From Chryseobacterium sp. POL2 (GTDB lineage Bacteria > Bacteroidota > Bacteroidia > Flavobacteriales > Weeksellaceae), in assembly GCF_011058315.1 (NCBI RefSeq), contig NZ_CP049298.1:124001-188000 (forward strand): a stretch of DNA of 64,000 nt, read 5' to 3'. The notes under the pieces were generated by a model that did no database searches, had not been told where the DNA came from, and saw only the letters and a list, made by a program, of their open reading frames with translations. Within the stretch, counting starts at the first letter, position 1, and each line of letters starts with the position of its first letter. The position numbers were made by a program, and so were the translations under genes. Below, in pieces: positions 41,751-52,711 of the stretch.

Positions 41751-42875
41751 ATGAAATGGGAAAAAATCGTCGGTCAAGAAAAATTGAAGCATCAGCTTTT
41801 GTCAAGTATTAATGATAATCGGGTAGGGCATGCACAATTATTTGTTGGAGAAGAAGGTTATGGCACTTTAGCGATGGCTCTTGCGTTTTCACAAGAGATT
41901 CTTTCGCGAGAAAATCCATTGGCTGTGCAAAAAGTAGAACATCTTAACCACCTCGATTTGCATTTCAGTTTTCCAATTTTTACCGAAAAAAATATTTCAC
42001 TCAGCAAACGCTATTTCACAGAATGGCGTGAAATGATTCTTGCAAATCCTTATTCTAGTTTTGATGATTGGACCAATTATTTAGATTCCGAAAAAAAACA
42101 ATTCTTTATCTCTGCACAAGAAGCCGAAGACATGCACACCAAATTTGCTTTAAAAAGCTTTGAAGGTGGTAGCAAAATTCTCATTATTTGGCGTGCTGAC
42201 AAAATGAATGAAGAAGCGGCGAATAAAATCCTGAAATTCTTAGAAGAACCGCCCAAAAATACATATATTATACTTTGTGCTAATAGGATAGATACTATTT
42301 TGCCAACCATATTATCGCGTTGTCAAATGCTTGAAGTACCTCGTATTGAAGACGAAGACATTAAGAACGAATTGATAAAACGTTTCCCAAATCAGGAAGA
42401 ATCATCTATTGATACGGTGGTCGGCCAATCGCGTGGTGATCTTAATATCGCTTCTAAAATCTTAGAAGCAGGAACTTCCGCCAACGAGTTCGAAGAGCTC
42501 TTTATCCAATGGGTTCGTAATGCTTTTATGGCGAAAAAGAAACCCGAAGTTTTGCGTGCAATTATCCGTTGGTCGCACGAGATCAGCGCATGGAACAGGG
42601 ATAAACAAATTCGATTTTTAGAGTTTTGTACAGAAACTTTCCGTCTTGCATTGCTTCAAAACTATGCAAGTCCCAATTTGGTTTATAGAAAATTGGATAG
42701 CAATGGTTTTGGGTGGGATGCTTTTTCGACTTACATCAGCGGTGCCAATATTGAAGCTATTTTGGAAGAATTAACAGATGCCAGTTATCATATTTCTCGT
42801 AACGCAAATGCCAAAGTTGTACTTACAGATATGGGCATCAAATTGACAAGACATATCCATAAAAAGCACACATAA
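41751..42875 (+). CDS. holB: DNA polymerase III delta' subunit-like protein
   Basis: Clamp-loader subunit, 374 residues, of the AAA+ fold. The N-terminus KWEKIVGQEKLKHQLLSSI and VGHAQLFVGEEGYGTLAMALAF correspond to the RFC/DnaX opening; the P-loop lacks the Lys (GEEGYGTL), as expected for a delta' subunit that does not hydrolyse ATP. ADKMNEEAANKILKFLEEPPKNT and LPTILSRCQ (sensor/SRC motif with arginine finger) are the clearest signatures. The zinc module is missing. It stands alone before the TetR gene. Confidence 0.92.
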   Translation: MKWEKIVGQEKLKHQLLSSINDNRVGHAQLFVGEEGYGTLAMALAFSQEILSRENPLAVQKVEHLNHLDLHFSFPIFTEKNISLSKRYFTEWREMILANPYSSFDDWTNYLDSEKKQFFISAQEAEDMHTKFALKSFEGGSKILIIWRADKMNEEAANKILKFLEEPPKNTYIILCANRIDTILPTILSRCQMLEVPRIEDEDIKNELIKRFPNQEESSIDTVVGQSRGDLNIASKILEAGTSANEFEELFIQWVRNAFMAKKKPEVLRAIIRWSHEISAWNRDKQIRFLEFCTETFRLALLQNYASPNLVYRKLDSNGFGWDAFSTYISGANIEAILEELTDASYHISRNANAKVVLTDMGIKLTRHIHKKHT

Positions 42876-42914
42876 TTTCAAAAAAAATAAATTTTAAGAA
42901 TTAAAATCAATCAG

Positions 42915-42945
42915 TTGTTTGGTTTTTCTAAATACGATACATTTG
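42915..42945 (+). promoter_or_regulatory. Promoter of the TetR gene
   Basis: TTG at 42915-42917 and TACATTTG at 42938-42945, spaced by 20 bases, match the Bacteroidota -33/-7 consensus well. This is the best full promoter in the window. Confidence 0.65.
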
Positions 42946-42963
42946 CAAGTAAAATTGATGTGA

Positions 42964-43587
42964 ATGAGAATCTCAAAAGAAGAAAATATTTTGTTTGCTG
43001 CCGAAAAACTTTTTGCTAAGAAGGGGTTTGGCGGTACATCTACGCGTGAGATTTGTAAAGAAGCAAAGGTTAATATTTCTATGATCTCCTATTATTTCGG
43101 TTCCAAGGACAAACTTTATGAACGTATTTTCGAATACCGAATGAACGAAAGTATCAGTTTTGGAAAAGATATTTTGGCACAACCCAAACTTAACGAATGG
43201 GAAAAATTAGTATTGTTAATTGATCAGTTTTGTGGTAAAATTATTCGTATGCGCGATTTTTATACCATTATGCAACGCGAACAATTATCGAATAAAACGC
43301 CTTATATTATTGATTTTTTGAAAACGTCACAAATGAATTTTTTAAACATATATGGTGCATTAATCACGTCTGGTTATCAAAATGCGGTCTTTACAAAATT
43401 ACCAAGAGTAGAGTTTATCCATTCAACAATTTCTGGAACAATTTTCAGTGCAATTCATGGCTTACAGGTTTATAAAGAATTTGCTCATGCCGAAAATGAT
43501 GCGAATTTTGAAACCCTTTATTTTACAGAACTAAAAGATCACTTAAAAAATATCTTAAAATATTTATTAGGCTATAACGAAAAATAA
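42964..43587 (+). CDS. TetR/AcrR family transcriptional regulator
   Basis: A 207-residue one-component repressor-type regulator. The N-terminal helix-turn-helix is clear (ENILFAAEKLFAKKGFGGTSTREICKEAKVN, then MISYYFGSKDKLYERI, residues 6-50), followed by an all-helical ligand and dimerisation domain of unknown specificity. It is monocistronic, with a strong promoter upstream. Adjacent genes (holB and a convergent MgtC protein) do not reveal a target; autoregulation is typical for the family, but no obvious palindrome was noted in the promoter. Confidence 0.95.
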   Translation: MRISKEENILFAAEKLFAKKGFGGTSTREICKEAKVNISMISYYFGSKDKLYERIFEYRMNESISFGKDILAQPKLNEWEKLVLLIDQFCGKIIRMRDFYTIMQREQLSNKTPYIIDFLKTSQMNFLNIYGALITSGYQNAVFTKLPRVEFIHSTISGTIFSAIHGLQVYKEFAHAENDANFETLYFTELKDHLKNILKYLLGYNEK

Positions 43588-43633
43588 ACATTTTTTTTAA
43601 AGCATACTAAAAGATTTTCGTAATCTAAAAATA

Positions 43634-44293
43634 TTAAAACTGATACGCATTTATTTTTTCATCTTTCATTAAAATCTCAACGAGTTGTTGATGTTTGCTT
43701 AGTTTTCCTGTAAGTCGCCAAGTTGTAGAAATACTGTCTTTACCGTATTGTTGCCTGATAATTTCTTGTTTTAAATCCGTTTTTCGGAAAAGCATTTGAC
43801 AATATTCGTAGTCGTTAACGCTTGTTGTAATTTTATAATCCCGAATTTTATTATTGCTGTCGATGATGTTTTGTAGAAATAGCAGAATTCTTAAAATCAA
43901 CATTACCAAAAAAGTGCCCAACAAAGCCAAATAGATATGGCCAGATCCTACAGCCATCCCGAGCGAAGCGGTTGCCCAAATGGTGGTTGCTGTTGTTATG
44001 CCTCCGATTTTGTTATCATCTTTGAAAATAACGCCAGCGCCAAGAAAACCAATTCCGGTAATAATATTGGCTGCCAAACGGTCCGGATTATCAACACCTA
44101 TTTTAAGACTCAGAATCGTGAAAATACATGACCCGAAACTGACTAAAATGAAAGTTCTTAATCCAGCTGATTTATTTTGATACTCGCGATCTGCACCGAT
44201 AACAAGCCCTACCAATACCGAAATTAATATTAGTAAAACTTCGTTCTCAGTGCTTGGCATTCGTAGAATATCTAAGCTATCTTTGATGTCCAT
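43634..44293 (-). CDS. MgtC/SapB family membrane protein
   Basis: A 219-residue inner-membrane protein. Several hydrophobic segments occupy the first 150 residues, with the family signature GADREYQNKSAGLRTF, NIITGIGFLGAGVIF and TTATTIWATASLGMAVGSG. The last 70 residues form a soluble ACT-like domain (YKITTSVNDYEYCQM). MgtC-type proteins influence magnesium homeostasis or inhibit the F-type ATPase in pathogens; the precise job here is unknown. It may lie in a metal-homeostasis neighbourhood with the P-type ATPase 55 bases upstream on the same strand. Confidence 0.93.
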   Translation of the reverse strand: MDIKDSLDILRMPSTENEVLLILISVLVGLVIGADREYQNKSAGLRTFILVSFGSCIFTILSLKIGVDNPDRLAANIITGIGFLGAGVIFKDDNKIGGITTATTIWATASLGMAVGSGHIYLALLGTFLVMLILRILLFLQNIIDSNNKIRDYKITTSVNDYEYCQMLFRKTDLKQEIIRQQYGKDSISTTWRLTGKLSKHQQLVEILMKDEKINAYQF

Positions 44294-44348
44294 ATTCTTT
44301 AATTCTGTATTAAAGTTAGGACTTTTCAGAATTAAATAATATTTATTT

Positions 44349-46316
44349 CTAAACTTTAAAATTCATATTCTGAATTCTTACCGCATTAAGAATCGCCAAA
44401 AGTGCGACGCCAACATCTGCAAAAACGGCTTCCCACATGGTTGCCAAACCACCAGCTCCCAGAATGAGAACAATAGCTTTTACACCAAAAGCAAGAATAA
44501 TATTTTGCCAAACTACTTTTTTTGTGGCTTTACTAATTTTAATCGCTAAAGGGATTTTAGTCGCTTTATCATCCTGAATTACCACGTCTGCCGTTTCAAT
44601 TGTCGCATCGCTCCCCAGCCCTCCCATCGCCATACCAACATCTGCCAAAGCCACAACAGGCGCATCGTTAACGCCATCTCCAACGAAGGCGACACTTCCG
44701 TATTGAGATCTTATTTTTTTAAGTTCAGCAACTTTATCTTCGGGTAAAAGTCCACCCGAAGCATGATTAATTTGGAGTTGCTGAGCCACAGACTCAACAA
44801 CCTCTTTTTTGTCACCACTCAGCATAAAGCTGTTGATATTTAGTTTTTTAAGTTCTGCAATTGCTGTTGAAGCTTCAGGTTTTATTTGATCTGAAATTGT
44901 AATGTAGCCAACAAATTTATTATCGAAAGCAATAGCGATAAGACTTTCGGTGAAGTTTTTAGAATTGAGATCATGTGTGATTCCAAATTTTTCCATCAGC
45001 TTAAAGTTGCCTGCCAGAAAGTTTTTCCCCTGATAATTGGCTTTCAGTCCACGACCTGGAATTTCTTCAATATTTTCTAAAATTAAATTAGGATTTTGCT
45101 CCCCAACATATTCATGAATTGCCGTTGCAATAGGATGTGTAGAGTGGCTTTCTAATTTGTTTAAAACTTCAAGAATTTCTTTTTCATTAAAATCTTTAGA
45201 AATCTGAATGTCTTTTACTTTAAAAACACCTTCCGTTAAAGTTCCTGTTTTGTCCATTACTACATTTTTTATAGACGCCAAAGCATCGATAAAATTACCG
45301 CCTTTGAAGAGAATTCCGTTTTTGCTACCTGCGCCAATTCCACCAAAATAACCCAAAGGAATGGAGATAACCAAAGCACATGGACAAGAAATTACAAGAA
45401 AAATACAAGCGCGGTATAACCAAGTTTTATAATCGTAAACCTCGACAAATAGATAAGGAAGCACGAAAATACCTAATGCTAAAAAAGTAACTATCGGCGT
45501 GTATATTTTTGCGAATTTTCGGATAAATAATTCGGTGGGTGCTTTTTGCTGATTGGCATTTTGTACCAATTCTAAAATCTTACTGAGTTTGGAATCTTGG
45601 TAATCTGTTTTCACCAAAACCTCAGCGACAGAATTTAGATTAATCATTCCAGCCAATACTTCATCGCCTTTTTGTTTGGTGTCGGGTTTACTTTCACCAG
45701 TTAAAGCAGAAGTATTGAAAGAGGCTTGTTCACTAAAAAGTTCACCATCAAGGGCTAATTTTTCACCAGGTTTTAGAAGGATTTTTTGTCCAATGTTTAC
45801 TTCTTTGGCTTTTACTGTTCTATGTTGATTATTTTTAATGATAGTTACCTCGTCAGGGCGCTGATCCATAAGACTTGCGATATTGTTTTTGGCTTTTTGT
45901 ACTGCCAAACTTTGGAAAATTTCACCAACGGAATAAAACAACATAACGGCAACAGCTTCGGGATATTCTCCAATGATAATAGCACCAATTGTTGCGATTG
46001 ACATCAAGAAAAACTCAGAAAAAATATCGCCATTTTTCATACTTTCAAAAGCTTCTTTTATAACAGGCCAACCGACAGGAAGATAAGCAATTGCATAAAG
46101 AATTATTCGACTCCAACCCTCAAACCAAGTTGGTTTAAAATAATAATCGAAAAGAATTCCGATAATTAAAACGACAAAGGAAATAATTGCTGGAGCGAAC
46201 AATTGCAAAATGCTTTTGTCTGAGGTTTCATGAGAATGATCATGAGAATCATGAGAGTGTGAATGCTCATGGTCGTTTTTTATAGGTGGATTGCTACAAC
46301 ATTCTTTGTTACTCAT
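44349..46316 (-). CDS. Zn/Cd/Pb-type heavy-metal translocating P-type ATPase
   Basis: Exports divalent soft metals across the inner membrane. The 655-residue protein has a His/Asp-rich cytosolic N-terminus (HDHEHSHSHDSHDHSHE) preceded by a CC pair in place of a standard heavy-metal-associated domain. The transmembrane CPC is at 311-313 (VISCPCALV), the phosphorylation site is Asp355 in DKTGTLTEG, and GDGVNDAPVVALADVG is the hinge motif. Lys in the penultimate helix and a DxG (ADVGVAL) in the last helix indicate the P1B-2 (Zn2+/Cd2+/Pb2+) group. A TAACTTTG -7 box lies just upstream. Confidence 0.94.
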   Translation of the reverse strand: MSNKECCSNPPIKNDHEHSHSHDSHDHSHETSDKSILQLFAPAIISFVVLIIGILFDYYFKPTWFEGWSRIILYAIAYLPVGWPVIKEAFESMKNGDIFSEFFLMSIATIGAIIIGEYPEAVAVMLFYSVGEIFQSLAVQKAKNNIASLMDQRPDEVTIIKNNQHRTVKAKEVNIGQKILLKPGEKLALDGELFSEQASFNTSALTGESKPDTKQKGDEVLAGMINLNSVAEVLVKTDYQDSKLSKILELVQNANQQKAPTELFIRKFAKIYTPIVTFLALGIFVLPYLFVEVYDYKTWLYRACIFLVISCPCALVISIPLGYFGGIGAGSKNGILFKGGNFIDALASIKNVVMDKTGTLTEGVFKVKDIQISKDFNEKEILEVLNKLESHSTHPIATAIHEYVGEQNPNLILENIEEIPGRGLKANYQGKNFLAGNFKLMEKFGITHDLNSKNFTESLIAIAFDNKFVGYITISDQIKPEASTAIAELKKLNINSFMLSGDKKEVVESVAQQLQINHASGGLLPEDKVAELKKIRSQYGSVAFVGDGVNDAPVVALADVGMAMGGLGSDATIETADVVIQDDKATKIPLAIKISKATKKVVWQNIILAFGVKAIVLILGAGGLATMWEAVFADVGVALLAILNAVRIQNMNFKV

Positions 46317-46332
46317 ATTTAAAGCTTTTACT

Positions 46333-46340
46333 CAAAGTTA
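46333..46340 (-). promoter_or_regulatory. -7 box upstream of the P-type ATPase
   Basis: The minus strand reads TAACTTTG, an exact TAnnTTTG match 17 bases before the start, between the ATPase and the upstream ligA terminator. Confidence 0.5.
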
Positions 46341-46359
46341 CAAAAGCAAAATTGATATC

Positions 46360-46392
46360 AAGAAAAAACCTATCACTTTTGATGATAGGTTT
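46360..46392 (-). terminator. Intrinsic terminator downstream of ligA
   Basis: The minus strand forms stem AAACCTATCA/TGATAGGTTT with a short loop and then TTTTTTC; it sits 76 bases past the ligA stop. Confidence 0.85.
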
Positions 46393-46435
46393 TAAAGTTT
46401 ATTGATTTTAGTTTTTTATTTTGAATGAGCTCGGG

Positions 46436-46464
46436 TTTCGGCGGCAGCGAAGCTGCCGCCGAAA
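46436..46464. repeat. GC-rich perfect palindrome at the ligA stop codon
   Basis: TTTCGGCGGCAGC and its exact complement are separated by GAA, ending four bases from the ligA stop. No T tract follows on the ligA strand, so it is not the main terminator (which lies further downstream). It resembles the other GC-rich extragenic hairpin at 26.2 kb in style. Confidence 0.8.
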
Positions 46465-46467
46465 ATT

Positions 46468-49265
<2,798 letters not shown>

Positions 49266-49305
49266 TTGTTAAAAGGCTTTTTTAAGAAATTGCGTATTCA
49301 TTTTG

Positions 49306-49313
49306 TACCTTTG
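49306..49313 (+). promoter_or_regulatory. -7 box upstream of the SDR gene
   Basis: TACCTTTG, an exact TAnnTTTG match 35 bases before the start codon. Confidence 0.5.
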
Positions 49314-49348
49314 CAGAAGATAAAGTTTAATCATAAAAACATAAGAAA

Positions 49349-50065
49349 ATGACAAGCTTAAAAGGGAAAAATGCCATTATAACTGGTGGTGGAAGAGGTT
49401 TAGGAAAAGCCGTAGCTCTTGCTTTGGCTAATGAAGGTGTGAATATTGGAATTTCTGGAAGAAACAAAGAAAATCTTAAAAATACAGTTGCTGAACTTAG
49501 AAACTTAGGTGTAAATGCATCTTACTCAGTTTTCAGTATTGATGATGAAACGGCTGTTAATACAGGAATTAAAGCTTTAGCAAACGATTTGGGAAGCATT
49601 GATATTTTGGTGAATAACGCTGGTATTGGCGATTTCGGGAAATTAAATGATATGTCAACACAAGTGTGGGAACAAGTCATGAAAACCAATCTCTTCGGTG
49701 TATTATACACTTCTAAAGCGGTTTATCCTTTTCTAAAGGAAAAAGGTCAAGGTGATATCGTAAATGTAGCTTCTACAGCAGGTCTTAAAGGAGGCGCGGG
49801 AATGTCTGCTTATGCGGCTTCTAAAGCAGCGGTGATTTCTTTATCACAATCGATGATGGCAGAATGGAGAAAAGATAATATTCGTGTAATTACCTTAACT
49901 CCGAGTACTATTGCTTCGGATATGAGTATTCAAGGAGGTTTAACAGATGGAAATCCAGAAACAGTGCTTCAACCAGAAGATTTCGCAGAATGGGTAAGAG
50001 ATATCTTGAAAATGAACAGAAGAGCTATGATTGCTAATGCTTCTATTTTCTCTACCAATCCGTAA
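49349..50065 (+). CDS. Short-chain dehydrogenase/reductase (FabG-like); candidate 3-ketocapnine reductase
   Basis: A 238-residue classical SDR. The NADP-binding loop is TGGGRGLGKAVALAL, and the catalytic residues are readable as Ser in NVASTAGLKGG and Tyr/Lys in SAYAASKAA. The remainder follows the FabG model, with NNAGIGDF and the C-terminal TLTPSTIASDMS. It could be a general 3-oxoacyl reductase. However, it faces and lies 69 bases from an oxoamine synthase that resembles cysteate acyltransferase, so reduction of 3-ketocapnine is a specific alternative. That assignment rests only on neighbourhood. Confidence 0.85.
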   Translation: MTSLKGKNAIITGGGRGLGKAVALALANEGVNIGISGRNKENLKNTVAELRNLGVNASYSVFSIDDETAVNTGIKALANDLGSIDILVNNAGIGDFGKLNDMSTQVWEQVMKTNLFGVLYTSKAVYPFLKEKGQGDIVNVASTAGLKGGAGMSAYAASKAAVISLSQSMMAEWRKDNIRVITLTPSTIASDMSIQGGLTDGNPETVLQPEDFAEWVRDILKMNRRAMIANASIFSTNP

Positions 50066-50090
50066 ATAATTATTTTAGTTTTAAAAATAA

Positions 50091-50124
50091 AAAATCGCAA
50101 CCAAATTTTGATTGCGATTTTTTT
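50091..50124. terminator. Bidirectional terminator between the SDR and oxoamine synthase genes
   Basis: Stem AAAATCGCAA/TTGCGATTTT (imperfect) with A and T tracts on either side, between convergent stops. Confidence 0.88.
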
Positions 50125-50134
50125 ATAATTTTAA

Positions 50135-51406
50135 TTAAATAGGCTTGAACTCCAAATTTTGTTCAGCTAATAATTTTTCTGCTTGTTCTTTATAATGTCC
50201 ATTAACTAGCTTGTCATGGATGGCCTCAAAAGCAGCCAACGTCTCATTAATCTCAGCATCTGTATGGGAAGCTGTAGGAATTAATCTCAGCAAAATCATG
50301 CCTTTCGGGATTACTGGATACACCACAACAGAGGTGAAGATGCCGAAGTTTTCGCGAAGGTCTTTTACCAAAAGTGTAGCTTCTACTGGTGTACCTTGCA
50401 TCATAACTGGCGTTACACAAGTATTGGTATTTCCTAGGTTAAAGCCTCTTTCCGTAAGTCCGTTTTGTAATTTGTTAACGTTTTCCCAAAGTTTAGCTTT
50501 TATTTCAGGTCTTGTTCTTAATAGTTCTAATCTTTTAAGTCCACCAATAACCATCGGCATTGTCAAAGATTTAGCGAAAATTTGAGATCTAAGATTGAAT
50601 TTTAAATATCTAATAATATCTTTATCTCCTGCGATGAAAGCCCCAAAACCTGCCATAGACTTAGCAAAAGTTGAGAAGTAAACATCGATTTGATCTTGAC
50701 AACCTTGCTCTTCGCCAGCACCAGCGCCAGTTTCTCCCAAAGTTCCGAAACCATGAGCATCATCGACCAATAATCTGAACTTGTATTTATCTTTTAAAGC
50801 ACAAATTTCTTTCAGTTTGCCTTGCTGTCCTCGCATTCCGAAAACCCCTTCAGTAATTACTAAAATACCGCCGCCAGTTTCTGCAGCGACTTTTGTTGCT
50901 CTTTCAAGGTTTTTTTCTAAACTTTCAATATCGTTATGCTTATACGTAAAACGTTTTCCAGAATGTAGTCTAACACCGTCAACGATACAAGCGTGAGAAT
51001 CTACGTCATATACAATAACGTCATGGCGATCTACTAAAGCATCGATGGTTGATACCATACCTTGATAACCAAAGTTAAGCAGGTATGCGGAATCCTTTTT
51101 AACAAATTCGGCTAGTTCTTTTTCTAATTGTAAGTGCTGCTCTGTTTCTCCAGACATGGCACGAGCGCCCATTGGATAGAACATGCCGTAATCTGCTGCG
51201 GCTTTTGCATCTGCAGCAATAACTTCGGGATGATTACATAGTCCCAAATAATCATTGGCGCTCCAGAAAATAACTTCTTTGTTTTGAAATTTCATTCTTG
51301 GACCAATAGGTCCTTCTAATCTTGGGAAAATGAAATAACCTTCGCCATAGTCTGCAAATTGTCCTAATGGTCCAGGATTTTCTTTGATTCTGTCAAAAAT
51401 ATCCAT
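50135..51406 (-). CDS. Alpha-oxoamine synthase, serine palmitoyltransferase-like; candidate cysteate C-acyltransferase
   Basis: PLP-dependent fold-I enzyme (423 residues) that joins an amino acid to an acyl thioester. Family features are WSANDYLGLCNHPEV, the aldimine/catalytic pocket segment VDDAHGFGTLGETGAG, and the PLP lysine in STFAKSMAGFGAF (shifted from the usual GTFSKS form). The N-terminus and the GARAMSGETEQHLQLEKELA segment are unlike Sphingobacterium SPT and closer to the flavobacterial enzyme I associate with cysteate-fatty acyltransferase (capnine synthesis). It follows a CysK-like gene with a short hairpin between them. That context makes sulfonolipid synthesis more likely than sphingolipid synthesis, by inference. 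Confidence 0.82.
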   Translation of the reverse strand: MDIFDRIKENPGPLGQFADYGEGYFIFPRLEGPIGPRMKFQNKEVIFWSANDYLGLCNHPEVIAADAKAAADYGMFYPMGARAMSGETEQHLQLEKELAEFVKKDSAYLLNFGYQGMVSTIDALVDRHDVIVYDVDSHACIVDGVRLHSGKRFTYKHNDIESLEKNLERATKVAAETGGGILVITEGVFGMRGQQGKLKEICALKDKYKFRLLVDDAHGFGTLGETGAGAGEEQGCQDQIDVYFSTFAKSMAGFGAFIAGDKDIIRYLKFNLRSQIFAKSLTMPMVIGGLKRLELLRTRPEIKAKLWENVNKLQNGLTERGFNLGNTNTCVTPVMMQGTPVEATLLVKDLRENFGIFTSVVVYPVIPKGMILLRLIPTASHTDAEINETLAAFEAIHDKLVNGHYKEQAEKLLAEQNLEFKPI

Positions 51407-51429
51407 TCTAATTTCTTTATTAAAAATAA

Positions 51430-51452
51430 TCTCCCGATTAAGTATCGGGAGA
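51430..51452 (-). terminator. Hairpin between the CysK-like and oxoamine synthase genes
   Basis: Nine-pair stem TCTCCCGAT/ATCGGGAGA with a TTATTTTT tail on the minus strand. It lies in a 50-base spacer between two co-directional genes. It could terminate partly, tune the ratio of the two enzymes, or stabilise an mRNA end. Confidence 0.6.
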
Positions 51453-51456
51453 AACT

Positions 51457-52494
51457 TTATTTTATGATTTCTGTTTTAAAAACTTCTTCGTAGTTGTGAA
51501 AGCAATTGTTAACAAAACCTTGTTCAGCCATCCATTTATCACTATATACTTTTGTGATGTAACGTGATCCATGGTCTGGGAAAATAACTACAACAACATG
51601 CTTCTCATTAAGAGGATTGATGTTGGCATACTGTATTAGCCCCTGTACTGCTGCGCCTGTAGTATAACCGCCCATAATAGCTTCTTTTAGAGCGATTTCT
51701 CTGGTACGGTAGGCACTCATTTCGTCATTAACTTTTACAAAATGGTCAACTTTATCAAACAAAAGCGCAGAAGGAATTAAGTTTTTCCCCATGCCTTCGA
51801 TTTGATAAGGATGGATTTGGCTTTTGTCAATTTCACCCGTTTCATGGAAGGTTTTCAGTATGGAACCATCTGCATCAATACCAATAATTTGGATGTCAGG
51901 ATTTTGTTCTTTTAGAAACTTAGCAGAACCTGTTAATGTTCCGCCCGTTCCTGTACAAGCAACGAGGTGCGTTATTTTACCTTGCGTTTGTTCCCAAATT
52001 TCTGGGCCAGTTGTTTGGTAATGCGCATCAATATTTAATTCATTAAAATATTGATTGATATAGATTGAGTTAGGTGTTTCGCTAGCGATACGCTTAGCGA
52101 CTTCGTAATAAGATCGAGGATCGTCTGCTGCTACATTGGCAGGACATACAAAAACTGTTGCCCCCAAAGCTTTGAGGTAAGCAATTTTTTCGGGTTTTGT
52201 TTTGTCACTTACTGCAAGGATACATTTATAACCTTTGATAATACACACCATTGCCAGAGAGAAGCCTGTATTGCCTGAAGTTGTTTCTACAACTACAGAG
52301 CCAGGTTTCAATAGTCCTTTCTTTTCAGCATTTTCTATAATATGAAATGCGATTCTATCTTTGGTAGAATGTCCAGGGTTATAAGATTCCAACTTAGCGT
52401 ATACAGTCGCAGGGATATCCTTTGTAACTTGATTTAATCTAATCAAAGGAGTATTCCCAATTAAACCAAGAATGTTATCGTATACATTAGTCAT
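51457..52494 (-). CDS. CysK/CysM-like PLP enzyme; candidate cysteate synthase
   Basis: A 345-residue fold-II PLP enzyme. The PLP lysine lies in ESYNPGHSTKDRIAFHI and the phosphate loop is TSGNTGF. GTGGTLTGSAKFL and the helical tail HNYEEVFKTEIIK follow, the tail making it longer than standard CysK (about 305). It could be an ordinary cysteine or cystathionine-beta type synthase. Because it is directly upstream of an SPT-like enzyme related to cysteate acyltransferase, I consider the CapA-type reaction (phosphoserine plus sulfite to cysteate) a good candidate. Substrate-specific residues cannot be read with certainty. Confidence 0.8.
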   Translation of the reverse strand: MTNVYDNILGLIGNTPLIRLNQVTKDIPATVYAKLESYNPGHSTKDRIAFHIIENAEKKGLLKPGSVVVETTSGNTGFSLAMVCIIKGYKCILAVSDKTKPEKIAYLKALGATVFVCPANVAADDPRSYYEVAKRIASETPNSIYINQYFNELNIDAHYQTTGPEIWEQTQGKITHLVACTGTGGTLTGSAKFLKEQNPDIQIIGIDADGSILKTFHETGEIDKSQIHPYQIEGMGKNLIPSALLFDKVDHFVKVNDEMSAYRTREIALKEAIMGGYTTGAAVQGLIQYANINPLNEKHVVVVIFPDHGSRYITKVYSDKWMAEQGFVNNCFHNYEEVFKTEIIK

Positions 52495-52528
52495 TATTTA
52501 ACATTTTTCTCACTAAAAAAACTGTTTG

Positions 52529-52536
52529 CAAAAATA
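52529..52536 (-). promoter_or_regulatory. -7 box of the CysK-like gene
   Basis: The minus strand reads TATTTTTG, an exact TAnnTTTG match 34 bases before the start. Confidence 0.5.
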
Positions 52537-52711
52537 CAAAAAAAATAATAGTAGTCTAATTCTTTGTGACTAAAAAAAATCAGCTATCCATTTTTTAGAG
52601 TATTTAACATTTGCAAAACTTCCAAATATTAAGCCAAAAATTAAAATTCTGTTAAAAGGAAGATAAAAATCAGTTAAAAGTCTTATTTTCGCACTAATTT
52701 GTGATAAAAAT

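Noticed and set aside
50135-51406. Generic glycine C-acetyltransferase (Kbl) or 8-amino-7-oxononanoate synthase (BioF)
   Set aside because: No threonine dehydrogenase or biotin genes are adjacent, and the N-terminal and lysine-region sequences fit the flavobacterial acyltransferase better; sphingolipid SPT remains an open alternative.
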